Below are positions 18,678 to 27,966 of a stretch of 64,000 nucleotides of DNA, one piece after another. Position 1 is the stretch's first letter, and each line of letters begins with the position of its first letter. Below the pieces are notes generated by a model. That model had not been told where the DNA came from and did not search any database. It saw only the letters and a list, made by a program, of their open reading frames with translations. Position numbers and translations under genes: made by a program. The stretch covers positions 1 to 64,000 of the forward strand of contig JAPUIA010000044.1 of NCBI GenBank assembly GCA_027297435.1. Direction: 5' to 3'. The DNA comes from Gammaproteobacteria bacterium (GTDB lineage Bacteria; Pseudomonadota; Gammaproteobacteria; Pseudomonadales; Azotimanducaceae).

Positions 18678-19936
18678 TGCCGGTACTGGTCTAAGAACCT
18701 CTTCAGGCGCCCGAGCGCGTCGATCAACTCCTCCGCATGGGGCAGGAAGACGATACGAAAATGATCCGGCCGCGGCCAATTGAAACCGGTACCTTGTACG
18801 ACCAGTAGCTTTTCTTGCCGGAGCAGGTCGAGAGCGAACTGCTCGTCGTCGGTGATGTTGAAACGCTCAACGTCCAGCTTGGGAAACAGGTAGAGCGCGC
18901 CCATGGGTTTGACGCAGCTGACGCCGTCGATCTCGTTCAATAGGTTCCATGCCAGGTTGCGTTGTTCGTAGAGCCGTCCGCCGGGTCGGATAAACTCACG
19001 AATGCTTTGGTACCCGCCTAACGCGGTCTGCACCGCATGTTGGGATGGCACGTTCGAACAGAGCCGCATCGACGCGAGTATGTCGAGACCCTCGATGTAG
19101 TCATGGGCGCGCTGCTTGGCCCCCGACACCACCATCCAGCCCGTTCGGAATCCGGCTACGCGATAGGTTTTTGACAAGCCGTTGAACGTGACGACCAACA
19201 AATCTTCGGCGAGCGTCGACAGCGGTACGTATTGAGCGTCGTCGTACAGGATCTTGTCGTAAATTTCGTCGGCGAACAGCACGAGGTCCCCGCTGCGCGC
19301 GATGTCGGCGAGCTTCTGCAAGACCGCTTTGTCGTACACCGCGCCCGTCGGGTTGTTTGGATTGATGACGACCATCGCTTTGGTGCGTGGGGTGATCTTG
19401 CGCTTCAGGTCTTCTACATCGGGTGCCCAGTCGCACGCTTCGTCACAGAGATAGTGGACGGGTTTACCGCCGCACAGATTCACCGCCGCGCTCCATAACG
19501 GGAAATCGGGAGCCGGAATCAAGACCTCGTCACCGTTTTCGATCAGACCTTGCAGAGCCATTAGGACCAATTCCGAGACGCCGTTGCCCATGTAGATGTC
19601 GTCGACTTCAACACCACGGATACCGAGCTGTTGACAATATTGCATGACGGCTTTGCGCGCGGAATACAAACCCTTGGCGTCGCAGTAACCCTGGGAGTTA
19701 GGCAGGTTGTGGATGACGTCGCGGAGGATTTCCTCGGGAGCGTCAAAACCGAACGGCGCCGGATTGCCGATATTGAGCTTGCACACCCGATGGCCTTCTT
19801 CCTCGAGCCGGTGCGCCTCCTCGAGCACCGGCCCGCGAATGTCGTAACACACACCGTCCAGCTTGCTCGATTTCTTGATGAGTCGAGACTTGCCGGGTAC
19901 CAATTCGGTCAACGGGTGTTGGGCTTCCTTTGTCAT
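18674..19936 (-). CDS. alaA: alanine/PLP-dependent aminotransferase
   Basis: NIGNPAPFGFDAPEEILRDVIHNLPNSQGY, INPNNPTGAVY, FNGLSKTYRVAGFRTGWM. Confidence 0.9.
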   Translation of the reverse strand: MTKEAQHPLTELVPGKSRLIKKSSKLDGVCYDIRGPVLEEAHRLEEEGHRVCKLNIGNPAPFGFDAPEEILRDVIHNLPNSQGYCDAKGLYSARKAVMQYCQQLGIRGVEVDDIYMGNGVSELVLMALQGLIENGDEVLIPAPDFPLWSAAVNLCGGKPVHYLCDEACDWAPDVEDLKRKITPRTKAMVVINPNNPTGAVYDKAVLQKLADIARSGDLVLFADEIYDKILYDDAQYVPLSTLAEDLLVVTFNGLSKTYRVAGFRTGWMVVSGAKQRAHDYIEGLDILASMRLCSNVPSQHAVQTALGGYQSIREFIRPGGRLYEQRNLAWNLLNEIDGVSCVKPMGALYLFPKLDVERFNITDDEQFALDLLRQEKLLVVQGTGFNWPRPDHFRIVFLPHAEELIDALGRLKRFLDQYRQ

Positions 19937-20005
19937 CCTGGTTAGACTTTGTTCTCTTATAAAGAGCCAATTAGACCAGCAATAATAGTAGCAGGGGAGT
20001 CAAAC

Positions 20006-20404
20006 ATGGGTAAGGTGGCCAAAACAGACGACGAGTGGCGTGGATCGCTCACGACGGAGGAATACCAGATCACCCGCAACGCGGGCACGGAGCGTGCTTT
20101 CACCGGCGTCTACTGGGATACCAAGACGCCAGGCATCTACAACTGCAAGTGCTGTGATACGCCGCTTTTCGACTCCGAGACCAAGTACGATTCGGGCAGT
20201 GGGTGGCCGAGTTTTTATGCGCCCATCGCGGAAGACCTGGTGATCACGCGGGAAGACGACAGCATGGGAATGCGTCGCAATGAGGTGCTGTGTGCAGCTT
20301 GCGATGCGCATCTCGGCCACGTTTTTCCAGACGGGCCGCAACCGACCGGCAGGCGCTTTTGTTTGAATTCCGCGTCGTTGCGCCTCGACGAACAATCCTC
20401 TTAA
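20006..20404 (+). CDS. msrB: peptide-methionine (R)-S-oxide reductase
   Basis: [60 protein letters not shown]. Confidence 0.93.
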   Translation: MGKVAKTDDEWRGSLTTEEYQITRNAGTERAFTGVYWDTKTPGIYNCKCCDTPLFDSETKYDSGSGWPSFYAPIAEDLVITREDDSMGMRRNEVLCAACDAHLGHVFPDGPQPTGRRFCLNSASLRLDEQSS

Positions 20405-20431
20405 TGTCCTGGGACAGGACAAGGAGCCGCT

Positions 20432-21955
20432 GTGCACCCGGGCCTAATCGCAGAGCGTGAGCCGGACAAAGTTGCCTACGTCATGGCGAGCACCGGCCAA
20501 ACCGTCACGTTCCGGGAGCTGGAACAGACGGCCAACCAAGGCGCGCATGTCTTTCGCCGACACGGTCTGAAGCGCGGCGACCACGTCGCCATCATGCTGG
20601 AGAACCATCCGCGATTCTTGCAGATCTGTTGGGCGGCGCAACGCGCGGGTTTGTACTACACGGCGATCAGCTATCTTCTGCAACAAGCCGAAGTGCAATA
20701 CATTGTCGAGAATTGCGAGGCCAAGGTCTTCATCACATCGATCGCTCAGAAAGCGGTGGTAGAACCTCTAGCAGACACGTTGCGGCCGCTGCAAGCTTGC
20801 TACATGTTAGACGGCGTGCTCGATGGATTCGATGCTTGGGAAACGGCATTAGACGGGCAACCCGGCACGCCCATCATGGATGAGCAGGAGGGTGCGTCCA
20901 TGTTGTACTCATCCGGTACGACGGGTTTTCCCAAAGGCATCAAACGCCCGTTGCCGGAAGTCTCGTATGGCGAGTCCGAGGCGCCGAATTTGCTCGAGGC
21001 GCTGTATGGCATCAAAGCAGACTCGATATATCTGTCGCCGGCACCGCTGTATCACGCCGCACCCTTGAGCTTCACCATGGGTTGTCTGCGCAACGGTGTC
21101 GCCGTGGTGGTTATGGAGCGGTTCGATGCACAATTCGCGCTGCAAACCATCCAAGACTACAAAATCACGCACAGCCAGTGGGTGCCGACGATGTTCATTC
21201 GCATGTTGAAGCTAGCCGACGAGGTGCGTATGCAATACGACGTAACCTCTCTCGAGTGCGCCATACATGCCGCAGCGCCCTGTCCGGTGCCCGTAAAAAC
21301 ACAGATGATCGAATGGTGGGGACCGATAATTTACGAATATTACGCCGGCACCGAAGGCAACGGATTCGTGCAGCTCAACTCCGAGGAGTGGCTAGCGCAT
21401 CGAGGGTCGGTCGGCCGGCCGTTGGGATGCGAAATACACATCTGTGACGACGCCGGCAACGAGTTGCCCGTTGGTGAACCCGGCACAATCTACTTTGGTG
21501 GCGGCGGTGAGTTTGAGTACTTCAAAGACGCAGCCAAAACTCAGGATTCGCGCCACGCAAAGGGTTGGTCGACACTTGGCGACGTCGGCTATCTGGACAC
21601 AGACGGCTACCTCTACCTAACCGATCGCAAGCATTTCATGATCATTTCCGGTGGTGTGAACATCTACCCGCAGGAAGCTGAGAATATATTGATTCTTCAC
21701 GAGGCGGTGATGGACGTCGCGGTCTTCGGCGTGCCGAACGATGAGTTCGGCGAGGAAGTCAAAGCCGTCGTACAGCCGGCCGACATGGCCAGTGCCGGTC
21801 CGCTGCTCGAACTGGAACTCATCGACTATTGCCGTTCGCAGCTCTCGAGCATCAAGTGTCCGAGATCCATCGATTTTCGCGAGGAATTGCCGCGCCACCC
21901 GACGGGCAAACTGTACAAGCGTCTCCTGAAGGACGAGTACTGGGCTCGGGCGTAG
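20432..21955 (+). CDS. AMP-dependent acyl-CoA synthetase
   Basis: MLYSSGTTGFPKGIKRPL; YYAGTEGNGF; LTDRKHFMIISGGVNIYPQEAE. Confidence 0.92.
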   Translation: MHPGLIAEREPDKVAYVMASTGQTVTFRELEQTANQGAHVFRRHGLKRGDHVAIMLENHPRFLQICWAAQRAGLYYTAISYLLQQAEVQYIVENCEAKVFITSIAQKAVVEPLADTLRPLQACYMLDGVLDGFDAWETALDGQPGTPIMDEQEGASMLYSSGTTGFPKGIKRPLPEVSYGESEAPNLLEALYGIKADSIYLSPAPLYHAAPLSFTMGCLRNGVAVVVMERFDAQFALQTIQDYKITHSQWVPTMFIRMLKLADEVRMQYDVTSLECAIHAAAPCPVPVKTQMIEWWGPIIYEYYAGTEGNGFVQLNSEEWLAHRGSVGRPLGCEIHICDDAGNELPVGEPGTIYFGGGGEFEYFKDAAKTQDSRHAKGWSTLGDVGYLDTDGYLYLTDRKHFMIISGGVNIYPQEAENILILHEAVMDVAVFGVPNDEFGEEVKAVVQPADMASAGPLLELELIDYCRSQLSSIKCPRSIDFREELPRHPTGKLYKRLLKDEYWARA

Positions 21956-21959
21956 AGTT

Positions 21960-22844
21960 TTATCGATTCTGCAATAGGTTGACCGGCGAATATTGATCGG
22001 TGAGCACTCGTACGTCATCGTCCCAATCCACTTTGGTCGACAACTGTCTGGGGTAGGCACGGATATCGATTCCGAAGGGCTTGAGCCGATCTTCGAGTTG
22101 CTTTGCCCGTTGCCCGAGAACCAACACGTTGGGCAGTGGTTGTTGGCTTGTCAGAATGACCCGATTGGAACTTCGCCAGGGGCGTAGGTTGAAAAACTCG
22201 CCGAATACAGCATGGTAGGTGGCAGACTCATGGTCGTATAGACGGCTGACGGTGAACGTATTTGCCGCAATGATCCCGTCGTCGGTAAGCAGGGACTTGG
22301 TCTCACTGAGGTATTCGCGCGTCATCAGGTGTTCGGGGATGTAATCGCCGTTGAATGCGTCCAGCATGATCAGGTCGTAACGATCGGCTCGGATGAGCGC
22401 TCGCTTGGTGAATACCCGTGCGTCCTGGGCGAACACTTGCAGTTTTTCGGTTTCGGTAAAACCGAAAAAACGTTTGGCCACTTTGACGACCGCGGGGTCG
22501 ATTTCCACGACATCGATCTGCGCTTCAGGAAACAACTCGGCCAACGCCATCGGCAGCGTTCCGCCGCCGAGGCCGGCGATCAACACCCGTTTCGGATTGG
22601 GATTCAACAGCAGCGCCGACATCATCATCTTGGTGTAGGTAAAGACCATCTCCTTTGGCCGTCGCTGGTCGATGCAGGATTGATTGCGCTGATCGCGGCG
22701 TACGCTGAACTGTAAACACACCATGGAACCGTGCTTGTTGACCAATATCGACTGATAGAGCGATCTTTCTTTGTGGATGAGTTCTGCAGTCGCCGAAATC
22801 GAGACGCCGCACAGCAGGGTGGCGATGATCGCGTTGCGCATCAT
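21960..22844 (-). CDS. spermidine-synthase-fold protein with N-terminal signal-like segment
   Basis: RVLIAGLGGGTLPMALAELFPEAQIDVVEIDPAVVKVAKRFF; YDLIMLDAFNGDYIPEHL. Confidence 0.8.
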   Translation of the reverse strand: MMRNAIIATLLCGVSISATAELIHKERSLYQSILVNKHGSMVCLQFSVRRDQRNQSCIDQRRPKEMVFTYTKMMMSALLLNPNPKRVLIAGLGGGTLPMALAELFPEAQIDVVEIDPAVVKVAKRFFGFTETEKLQVFAQDARVFTKRALIRADRYDLIMLDAFNGDYIPEHLMTREYLSETKSLLTDDGIIAANTFTVSRLYDHESATYHAVFGEFFNLRPWRSSNRVILTSQQPLPNVLVLGQRAKQLEDRLKPFGIDIRAYPRQLSTKVDWDDDVRVLTDQYSPVNLLQNR

Positions 22845-23425
22845 CGTCGGCTCACGAATAGCGCAAGCGCACCCACTACCAGCAGCGCGAGTGTCAAGAG
22901 TATCAGTATGGTATTCACCTCGAAATACAGCACGAGATAGAAACTGGTACCCAACGTGCCGAGTGCGCTGCCCACCGTCGAGACGAAGTACAGACGTCCC
23001 GCGACGCGCCCCGATTCCTCCGTGGTCTGCACCAAAAGCCGCACCGAGTACGGGGAAATCATGCCGAGTATGGCGGTTGGCACCGCGAACAAGAAGGTGG
23101 CTGCCAAGAGCGATCCGTAGCGGGTGTCTTCGATCCGTTCGAATATCCAGATCATGGCCGGTTCGCTGAAGTAACCCAGGGGATAGAGAAACACCGCGCC
23201 GACGAGAAACACGCTACCGAACTTGGCGAGCGATGGTGCCTTGACCGACCAGCGCCCGCCGTACAGGTAACCGATCGCCAGACTCGCCATGAAGATCGTG
23301 ATGATGCTTCCCCAGACGTGGATGCTATTGCCGAAATAGGGCGCCAACATGCGCCCTCCCAACATCTCCAACGACATGATCACGAACCCGCCGACGAAGG
23401 CGAGGCAATAAACGAGATACGACAA
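22841..23425 (-). CDS. integral membrane protein, MFS-like half of a split spermidine synthase
   Basis: Multi-TM protein; LEMLGGRMLAPYFGNSIHVWGSIITIFMASLAIGYLYGGR; ATGA overlap with the next gene. Confidence 0.8.
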   Translation of the reverse strand: MSYLVYCLAFVGGFVIMSLEMLGGRMLAPYFGNSIHVWGSIITIFMASLAIGYLYGGRWSVKAPSLAKFGSVFLVGAVFLYPLGYFSEPAMIWIFERIEDTRYGSLLAATFLFAVPTAILGMISPYSVRLLVQTTEESGRVAGRLYFVSTVGSALGTLGTSFYLVLYFEVNTILILLTLALLVVGALALFVSRR

Positions 23426-23539
23426 GCAACTACTCTACGACGGACTATGTGGACGAGAGCGGGGCAGTGTACAAACTGACGTGTCGAATTAACAACTCGA
23501 TGGGTAAGATCGTTATCCCAGGGCAAGAGGAGGGAATCT

Positions 23540-24343
23540 ATGGATATTGGCGTGACGCTCAGAAATATGGGTCCGCAATCGACCGTGGAGGTGATGGTGT
23601 CGGGCGCGAAGGCCGCCGAGGGTCTCGGCTTCGAATCCATCTGGATTACCGACCACATCGCCATTCCGCCCGACGATGCGGAAGGTAGCGGCGGTCGCTA
23701 TCTGGATCCCCTGGTGACGCTAGCGTTCCTGGCAGGACAGACGAGTTCTATCAAGCTTGGCACGGGCGTGTTGATTCTGCCGTACCGCCCGGCGCTACCC
23801 ACCGTCAAACAAATTGCCACGCTGCAGGAACTGTCGCGCGAACGGCTGCTACTCGGGGTCGGGATCGGGTGGATGGATGCCGAATTTCGCGCACTCGGCA
23901 TCGATCGGCATCGACGCGGCGCCATTAGCGACGAGCTGCTCGAGTTTCTCAACCGTTGTTTCGAGAACGATACGGTGACGGTCAATGGGCAGCCGTTCCT
24001 GTTCAAGCCGCGCCCCGCAAAACCGCCGGTATATGTCGGCGGGGCCGCGCCTCATGCGCTGGAACGGGCCGCCCGCCTCGGCGACGGGTGGTTACCGATG
24101 GCGGGCTCCGCCGAGGGTTTGCGTGAAACGATTGCCCGCTATCGTGATCGTACGGAAGCGCTGGGTCGTCCGCGTGGGTTGGTGACCGTCATGAGCGGGG
24201 TGCCGCTCGACGATGCCGATGCGGGGCGGCGAGCGCTCGATGCCTTTCGGGCCCTGGATATCGAACGGCTGGTTTGTGGGTTGCGCTACGACACGGCGGA
24301 CGAGTACCAGCGTCAGTTGGAGGCGTTGGCCAACCTGTGCTAA
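23540..24343 (+). CDS. LLM class F420-dependent-type oxidoreductase
   Basis: AEGLGFESIWITDHIAIPP; GTGVLILPYRPALPTVKQIATLQELSRERLLLGVGIGWM. Confidence 0.88.
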   Translation: MDIGVTLRNMGPQSTVEVMVSGAKAAEGLGFESIWITDHIAIPPDDAEGSGGRYLDPLVTLAFLAGQTSSIKLGTGVLILPYRPALPTVKQIATLQELSRERLLLGVGIGWMDAEFRALGIDRHRRGAISDELLEFLNRCFENDTVTVNGQPFLFKPRPAKPPVYVGGAAPHALERAARLGDGWLPMAGSAEGLRETIARYRDRTEALGRPRGLVTVMSGVPLDDADAGRRALDAFRALDIERLVCGLRYDTADEYQRQLEALANLC

Positions 24344-24606
24344 CGGGTATTTGAAGGAAGAGGGCGCTGCCTTGGCCGCGTGCCAGTACATGGCCCCAAA
24401 GCGTCACATCTACACCCACGAGGGCCATGTCCGCGCCGGATTGCGAATATCGATATTATTTGATAGTTCTAATAAAATCCTTATAAATCAAAAAGATAAA
24501 GAATTATTCATGGCGTTGGCACGTTTCCTGAATGACTCCTAGCGGTTTCATCACCCGTAGTCCCTTTTTGGGCCGAAGGCCCATACGCAGTATTGAGGAG
24601 AGGCAG

Positions 24607-24798
24607 ATGAACACAGTGAGAGAACCCTACCCGGGTCAGTTTTCGACCACCCCCGATATGCTCCACGTTGCGATCCCACGGATGGAAATCGTGGCGCAGA
24701 TGGCTATTCGCGGCGAGCACGAAACGTTGAACGACGTGTGCTTGGCCGTCGCAATCGTAGCGGACGCGATCGCCTCTGCGCAAACCGATCAGGCGTAA
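24607..24798 (+). CDS. small hypothetical protein
   Basis: ORF with Met start MNTVREPYPG behind gaggag-type RBS; no family recognised. Confidence 0.4.
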   Translation: MNTVREPYPGQFSTTPDMLHVAIPRMEIVAQMAIRGEHETLNDVCLAVAIVADAIASAQTDQA

Positions 24799-24840
24799 CT
24801 GAAGGGGCGCTTCAGCACCCGAGCGCGAAGTTACGGGAAC

Positions 24841-25611
24841 TCAGCGGCCTTGCCAATTTGGCGGCCGTTTCTCTGCGAAGGCTTTAGGACCCTCGATGAA
24901 GTCTTCGCTGGTCACCATGGTTTTGACCGATTCGTATTGAGTCTTCATCGACTCTTCGAGCGAAGCACAATCCAAGCTTCGATACACCACGTCCTTGCTG
25001 GCCCGGACAGATAGCGGCGCACAGGCACATATCTGTTGTGCCCAGTCGCGCGCCGCCATCTCTAGCTCATCGTGTGGCACTACGGCGTTGACGAAGCCGA
25101 GATCCTGGCCTTCTTGAGCGGTGACATGTCTGCCGGTAAGGATCATCCCCAACGCTCGCTTCGAACCAATTTGGCGGGGCAGTCGGTTGAGCCCGCCCGC
25201 GAGTGCGGCCAATCCGACCTTCGGCTCCGGTAGTGCAAACAGGGCCTTCTCAGAGGCGATGATGAGATCGCAAGCCAGCGCGATTTCGAATCCACCCCCC
25301 ATGGCGACGCCGTTCACCGCTGCGATCACGGGTTTGGCCAGATCGAACCGTGAGGTTAGCCCGGCAAACCCCTTCGGCATGGGCACCCGTTCGCCACCTT
25401 CGGCTTGATAGCGAAGGTCGTTGCCCGCGCAGAAACCACGCCCGGCACCGGTGATGATTGCGACCCACATGTCGCCGTCGGCTGCGAAGTCGTCGAACAC
25501 CTCACCGAGTTCCGCGTTGGCCGGTGGGTGCAATGCGTTCAGCCGGTCCGGTCGTTCCAAGGTCACTGTCATGATGTGATCAGTTTTGTCGATGCTGCAA
25601 TATTCCGGCAT
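24841..25611 (-). CDS. enoyl-CoA hydratase/isomerase family protein
   Basis: ITGAGRGFCAGNDLRYQ; KPVIAAVNGVAMGGGFEIALACDLIIAS. Confidence 0.92.
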   Translation of the reverse strand: MPEYCSIDKTDHIMTVTLERPDRLNALHPPANAELGEVFDDFAADGDMWVAIITGAGRGFCAGNDLRYQAEGGERVPMPKGFAGLTSRFDLAKPVIAAVNGVAMGGGFEIALACDLIIASEKALFALPEPKVGLAALAGGLNRLPRQIGSKRALGMILTGRHVTAQEGQDLGFVNAVVPHDELEMAARDWAQQICACAPLSVRASKDVVYRSLDCASLEESMKTQYESVKTMVTSEDFIEGPKAFAEKRPPNWQGR

Positions 25612-25641
25612 CCTTGCTTCCCCTTGTGAGGTGATGTTGCG

Positions 25642-26247
25642 CTACAAGTGTTGTGTGGTGTTGTAATAGTTCACGTATGCGTTGGGCGTCATTATGAGGT
25701 CGGTCAACGCACAATTGCCAAACTGGTATTCGACCCACTTACCGGGATCACCGTCCAACAATACGCCAAGCGCCACTGCCATGGCAGCCCCGTGGCTGAC
25801 AACCAGTACTGTTGCTTCGGGCCCGTGGCGAGCGTCGATACGTTGCAGGCCCGCGACCATCCGTTCTGCGACGCCGTTGAGGGACTCTCCACCGGGAGGC
25901 GCGAAATTAGGATCGTCAGTCGCCTTGGTAATGAAATCGTGGACGCTTACGAGTTCTTTGAACGGCATATTCTCCCATTCGCCGATCGCGTACTCCCGCA
26001 GGTCGTGCTCGATTTGCACTTCCACCTTCAGGGTTGCACTGAAGGCGTTGGCGGTTTGAACGCAACGTTGTAGCGGGCTCGAGTAGATGGCGTGGATCTC
26101 CGGACCGTGCTTGCCGAGATGGGTACTCGTGCGTTTCGCTTGGCGCTTGCCGCGCCGCGTGAGCTGACAGTCGGTCGACCCGTGCCAGCGACCCTCTCGG
26201 TTGGCGGAGATTTGTCCATGACGGACTAGAAGCAATGACTTAGCCAC
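25642..26247 (-). CDS. histidine phosphatase family protein
   Basis: LLLVRHGQISANREGRWHG; VVSHGAAMAVAL. Confidence 0.9.
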   Translation of the reverse strand: MAKSLLLVRHGQISANREGRWHGSTDCQLTRRGKRQAKRTSTHLGKHGPEIHAIYSSPLQRCVQTANAFSATLKVEVQIEHDLREYAIGEWENMPFKELVSVHDFITKATDDPNFAPPGGESLNGVAERMVAGLQRIDARHGPEATVLVVSHGAAMAVALGVLLDGDPGKWVEYQFGNCALTDLIMTPNAYVNYYNTTQHL

Positions 26248-26420
26248 TCGCTGAAGATGCCATGATCGTCACTGATATCCAACAGTGAACGGTTGCGTGA
26301 ACGCGCGTCCATCTGATGGCGCCCCGGTTTCGTGGAGAGTCGGGCCGTTGATTTTCGACGCCTTCGATGTCCTTATAGCGAAACGCCTGCCGAGAGGTTG
26401 CGACGAGTGCGACGATAAAG

Positions 26421-27452
26421 ATGGCAAGTCGAAAAATTGACGTGTTGGTCGCGGCGGTGAGCCTAATCGTCGGTGTGTCGGCAATGATGGCGGGTTGCGA
26501 TCGCGGTGCTGCGTATCACCAACACTCGGGTTTCACCATGGGCACCTACTACGCGGTCACGTACGCCGGGGCAGCACGTTGTGTGGGCGAGCTCAGCGAG
26601 GTGCTCGAGGATGAACTCGACGCGGTCAACGCTCAGATGTCTACGTATCTGCCGGATTCCGAGTTGTCCCGATTCAACGCATCAAATGCTCTCGATTGGG
26701 TGGACGTTTCGATCGAATTGGCAGAAACGATCGCGGTTGCGCTGGAGTTGTCGAAGCAATCACAGGGGGCTTTCGATGTGACCGTGGGCCCACTCGTCAA
26801 TGCGTGGGGATTTGGACCGCAAGAGCGCACAGAGCCTCCGTCAGCCGAGGAGGTGGCCTCGGCGCTGGCGCGGGTCGGCTATGACAAGCTGATGGTGGAT
26901 GTCGAACTGTCGGCCTTGAGAAAACGGCAGGTTGATTTGTATGTCGATCTGTCGGCGATTGCCAAGGGCCACGGCGTCGATCGGCTAGCGGCGGTGCTGG
27001 ACCGTCACGGTTGCGAACACTTCCTGGTGGACATCGGCGGAGAGGTGCGCACGCGAGGACACAACGCGTCCGGTTCCGACTGGCGGGTGGGAATCGAAGT
27101 CCCAGACGGTTCGGGGTCGATACAACGCGTTCTATACCTGTCCGGCCTGGCAGTTGCGACATCGGGCGATTATCGCAATTTCAGGGTCGAGTCGGGTTCT
27201 CGGATCTCGCATACGATCGACCCACGACGGGGCAGACCCGTCGAACACGACCTGGCTTCGGTGACCGTTGTCGCTGAGCGCGCCGAGTTGGCCGACGGCT
27301 ACGCTACCCTCATCAGCGTGTTGGGTGCGGAATCGGGGCTTCGCTTCGCGCGAGATCGGGATCTCGCAGTTTTCCTGATCGTTCGACAGGAAGCTGGCTT
27401 TGAAGAGCGATATACTGCGCCCATGACACGTTATCTTCCGGGCCTCAAGTGA
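26421..27452 (+). CDS. apbE: FAD:protein FMN transferase
   Basis: Lipobox MMAGC; GTYYAVTYAG; VDLSAIAKGHGVDRLA; DIGGEVRTRG; HTIDPRRGRPV. Confidence 0.92.
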   Translation: MASRKIDVLVAAVSLIVGVSAMMAGCDRGAAYHQHSGFTMGTYYAVTYAGAARCVGELSEVLEDELDAVNAQMSTYLPDSELSRFNASNALDWVDVSIELAETIAVALELSKQSQGAFDVTVGPLVNAWGFGPQERTEPPSAEEVASALARVGYDKLMVDVELSALRKRQVDLYVDLSAIAKGHGVDRLAAVLDRHGCEHFLVDIGGEVRTRGHNASGSDWRVGIEVPDGSGSIQRVLYLSGLAVATSGDYRNFRVESGSRISHTIDPRRGRPVEHDLASVTVVAERAELADGYATLISVLGAESGLRFARDRDLAVFLIVRQEAGFEERYTAPMTRYLPGLK

Positions 27453-27622
27453 CACTGTTGTTGGCCTTTGTGATCATGCTTGCAATCGTGGGCGCCATGG
27501 CCGTCGGTGTGGCCCTAGGACGCAAACCCATTTCTGGAAGTTGCGGTGGGCTTCAAGCGCTCGGCATTGATGCCGAGTGTGAGATTTGTGGCGGTAATCC
27601 AGACCTCTGCGACAAACGCTAG
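27449..27622 (+). CDS. nqrM: Na+-translocating NADH:quinone reductase maturation factor NqrM-like (57 aa)
   Basis: Below ORF-track cutoff; translated by eye: VTLLLAFVIMLAIVGAMAVGVALGRKPISGSCGGLQALGIDAECEICGGNPDLCDKR; overlaps apbE stop. Confidence 0.85.
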   Translation: MTLLLAFVIMLAIVGAMAVGVALGRKPISGSCGGLQALGIDAECEICGGNPDLCDKR

Positions 27623-27666
27623 CCCTCGGCACAAAAACATTTCGCCGCCTGCTACCATTGCGATAA

Positions 27667-27955
27667 TAGTGTCCTGTCCGGTTAATTCGTCGCATTTCAG
27701 AACTCACGGCGCGCGCCAGTACAAGGCGCGCTCCGCAGTTAATATCGGTATATTGGCAAGGGGCGCAACAAAGTAATGGCGCGCGCCGTGAGTTCCCGAA
27801 GGGCGCGTCCTGCAAGGCTTCTGGCAGCGTTTGCGACAGCGGACCTGCTTTGCAGGTCCGACCCAATAACGCCAGGTATTACCTTCGAGCCGACGCCTTG
27901 CCAGAAACCTTGCAGGACACGCTGAACTCGAACGAATTAACCGGACAGGACACTA
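27667..27955. mobile_element. MITE-like non-autonomous element
   Basis: Perfect 24-bp terminal inverted repeats tagtgtcctgtccggttaattcgt (27667-27690) and acgaattaaccggacaggacacta (27932-27955), possible TA target duplication, nested internal inverted repeats, no plausible ORF. Confidence 0.8.
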
Positions 27956-27966
27956 GGCAATAGCGG

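Noticed and set aside
22442-22470. Hairpin tttttcggttt...aaaccgaaaaa resembling a terminator
   Set aside because: Inside the spermidine-synthase-fold CDS encoding a conserved-looking VAKRFFGFTETEKL stretch; likely coincidental
27474-27866. 130-aa minus-strand ORF over nqrM and the MITE-like element
   Set aside because: Covers nqrM coding sequence and inverted repeats; no motif or credible start
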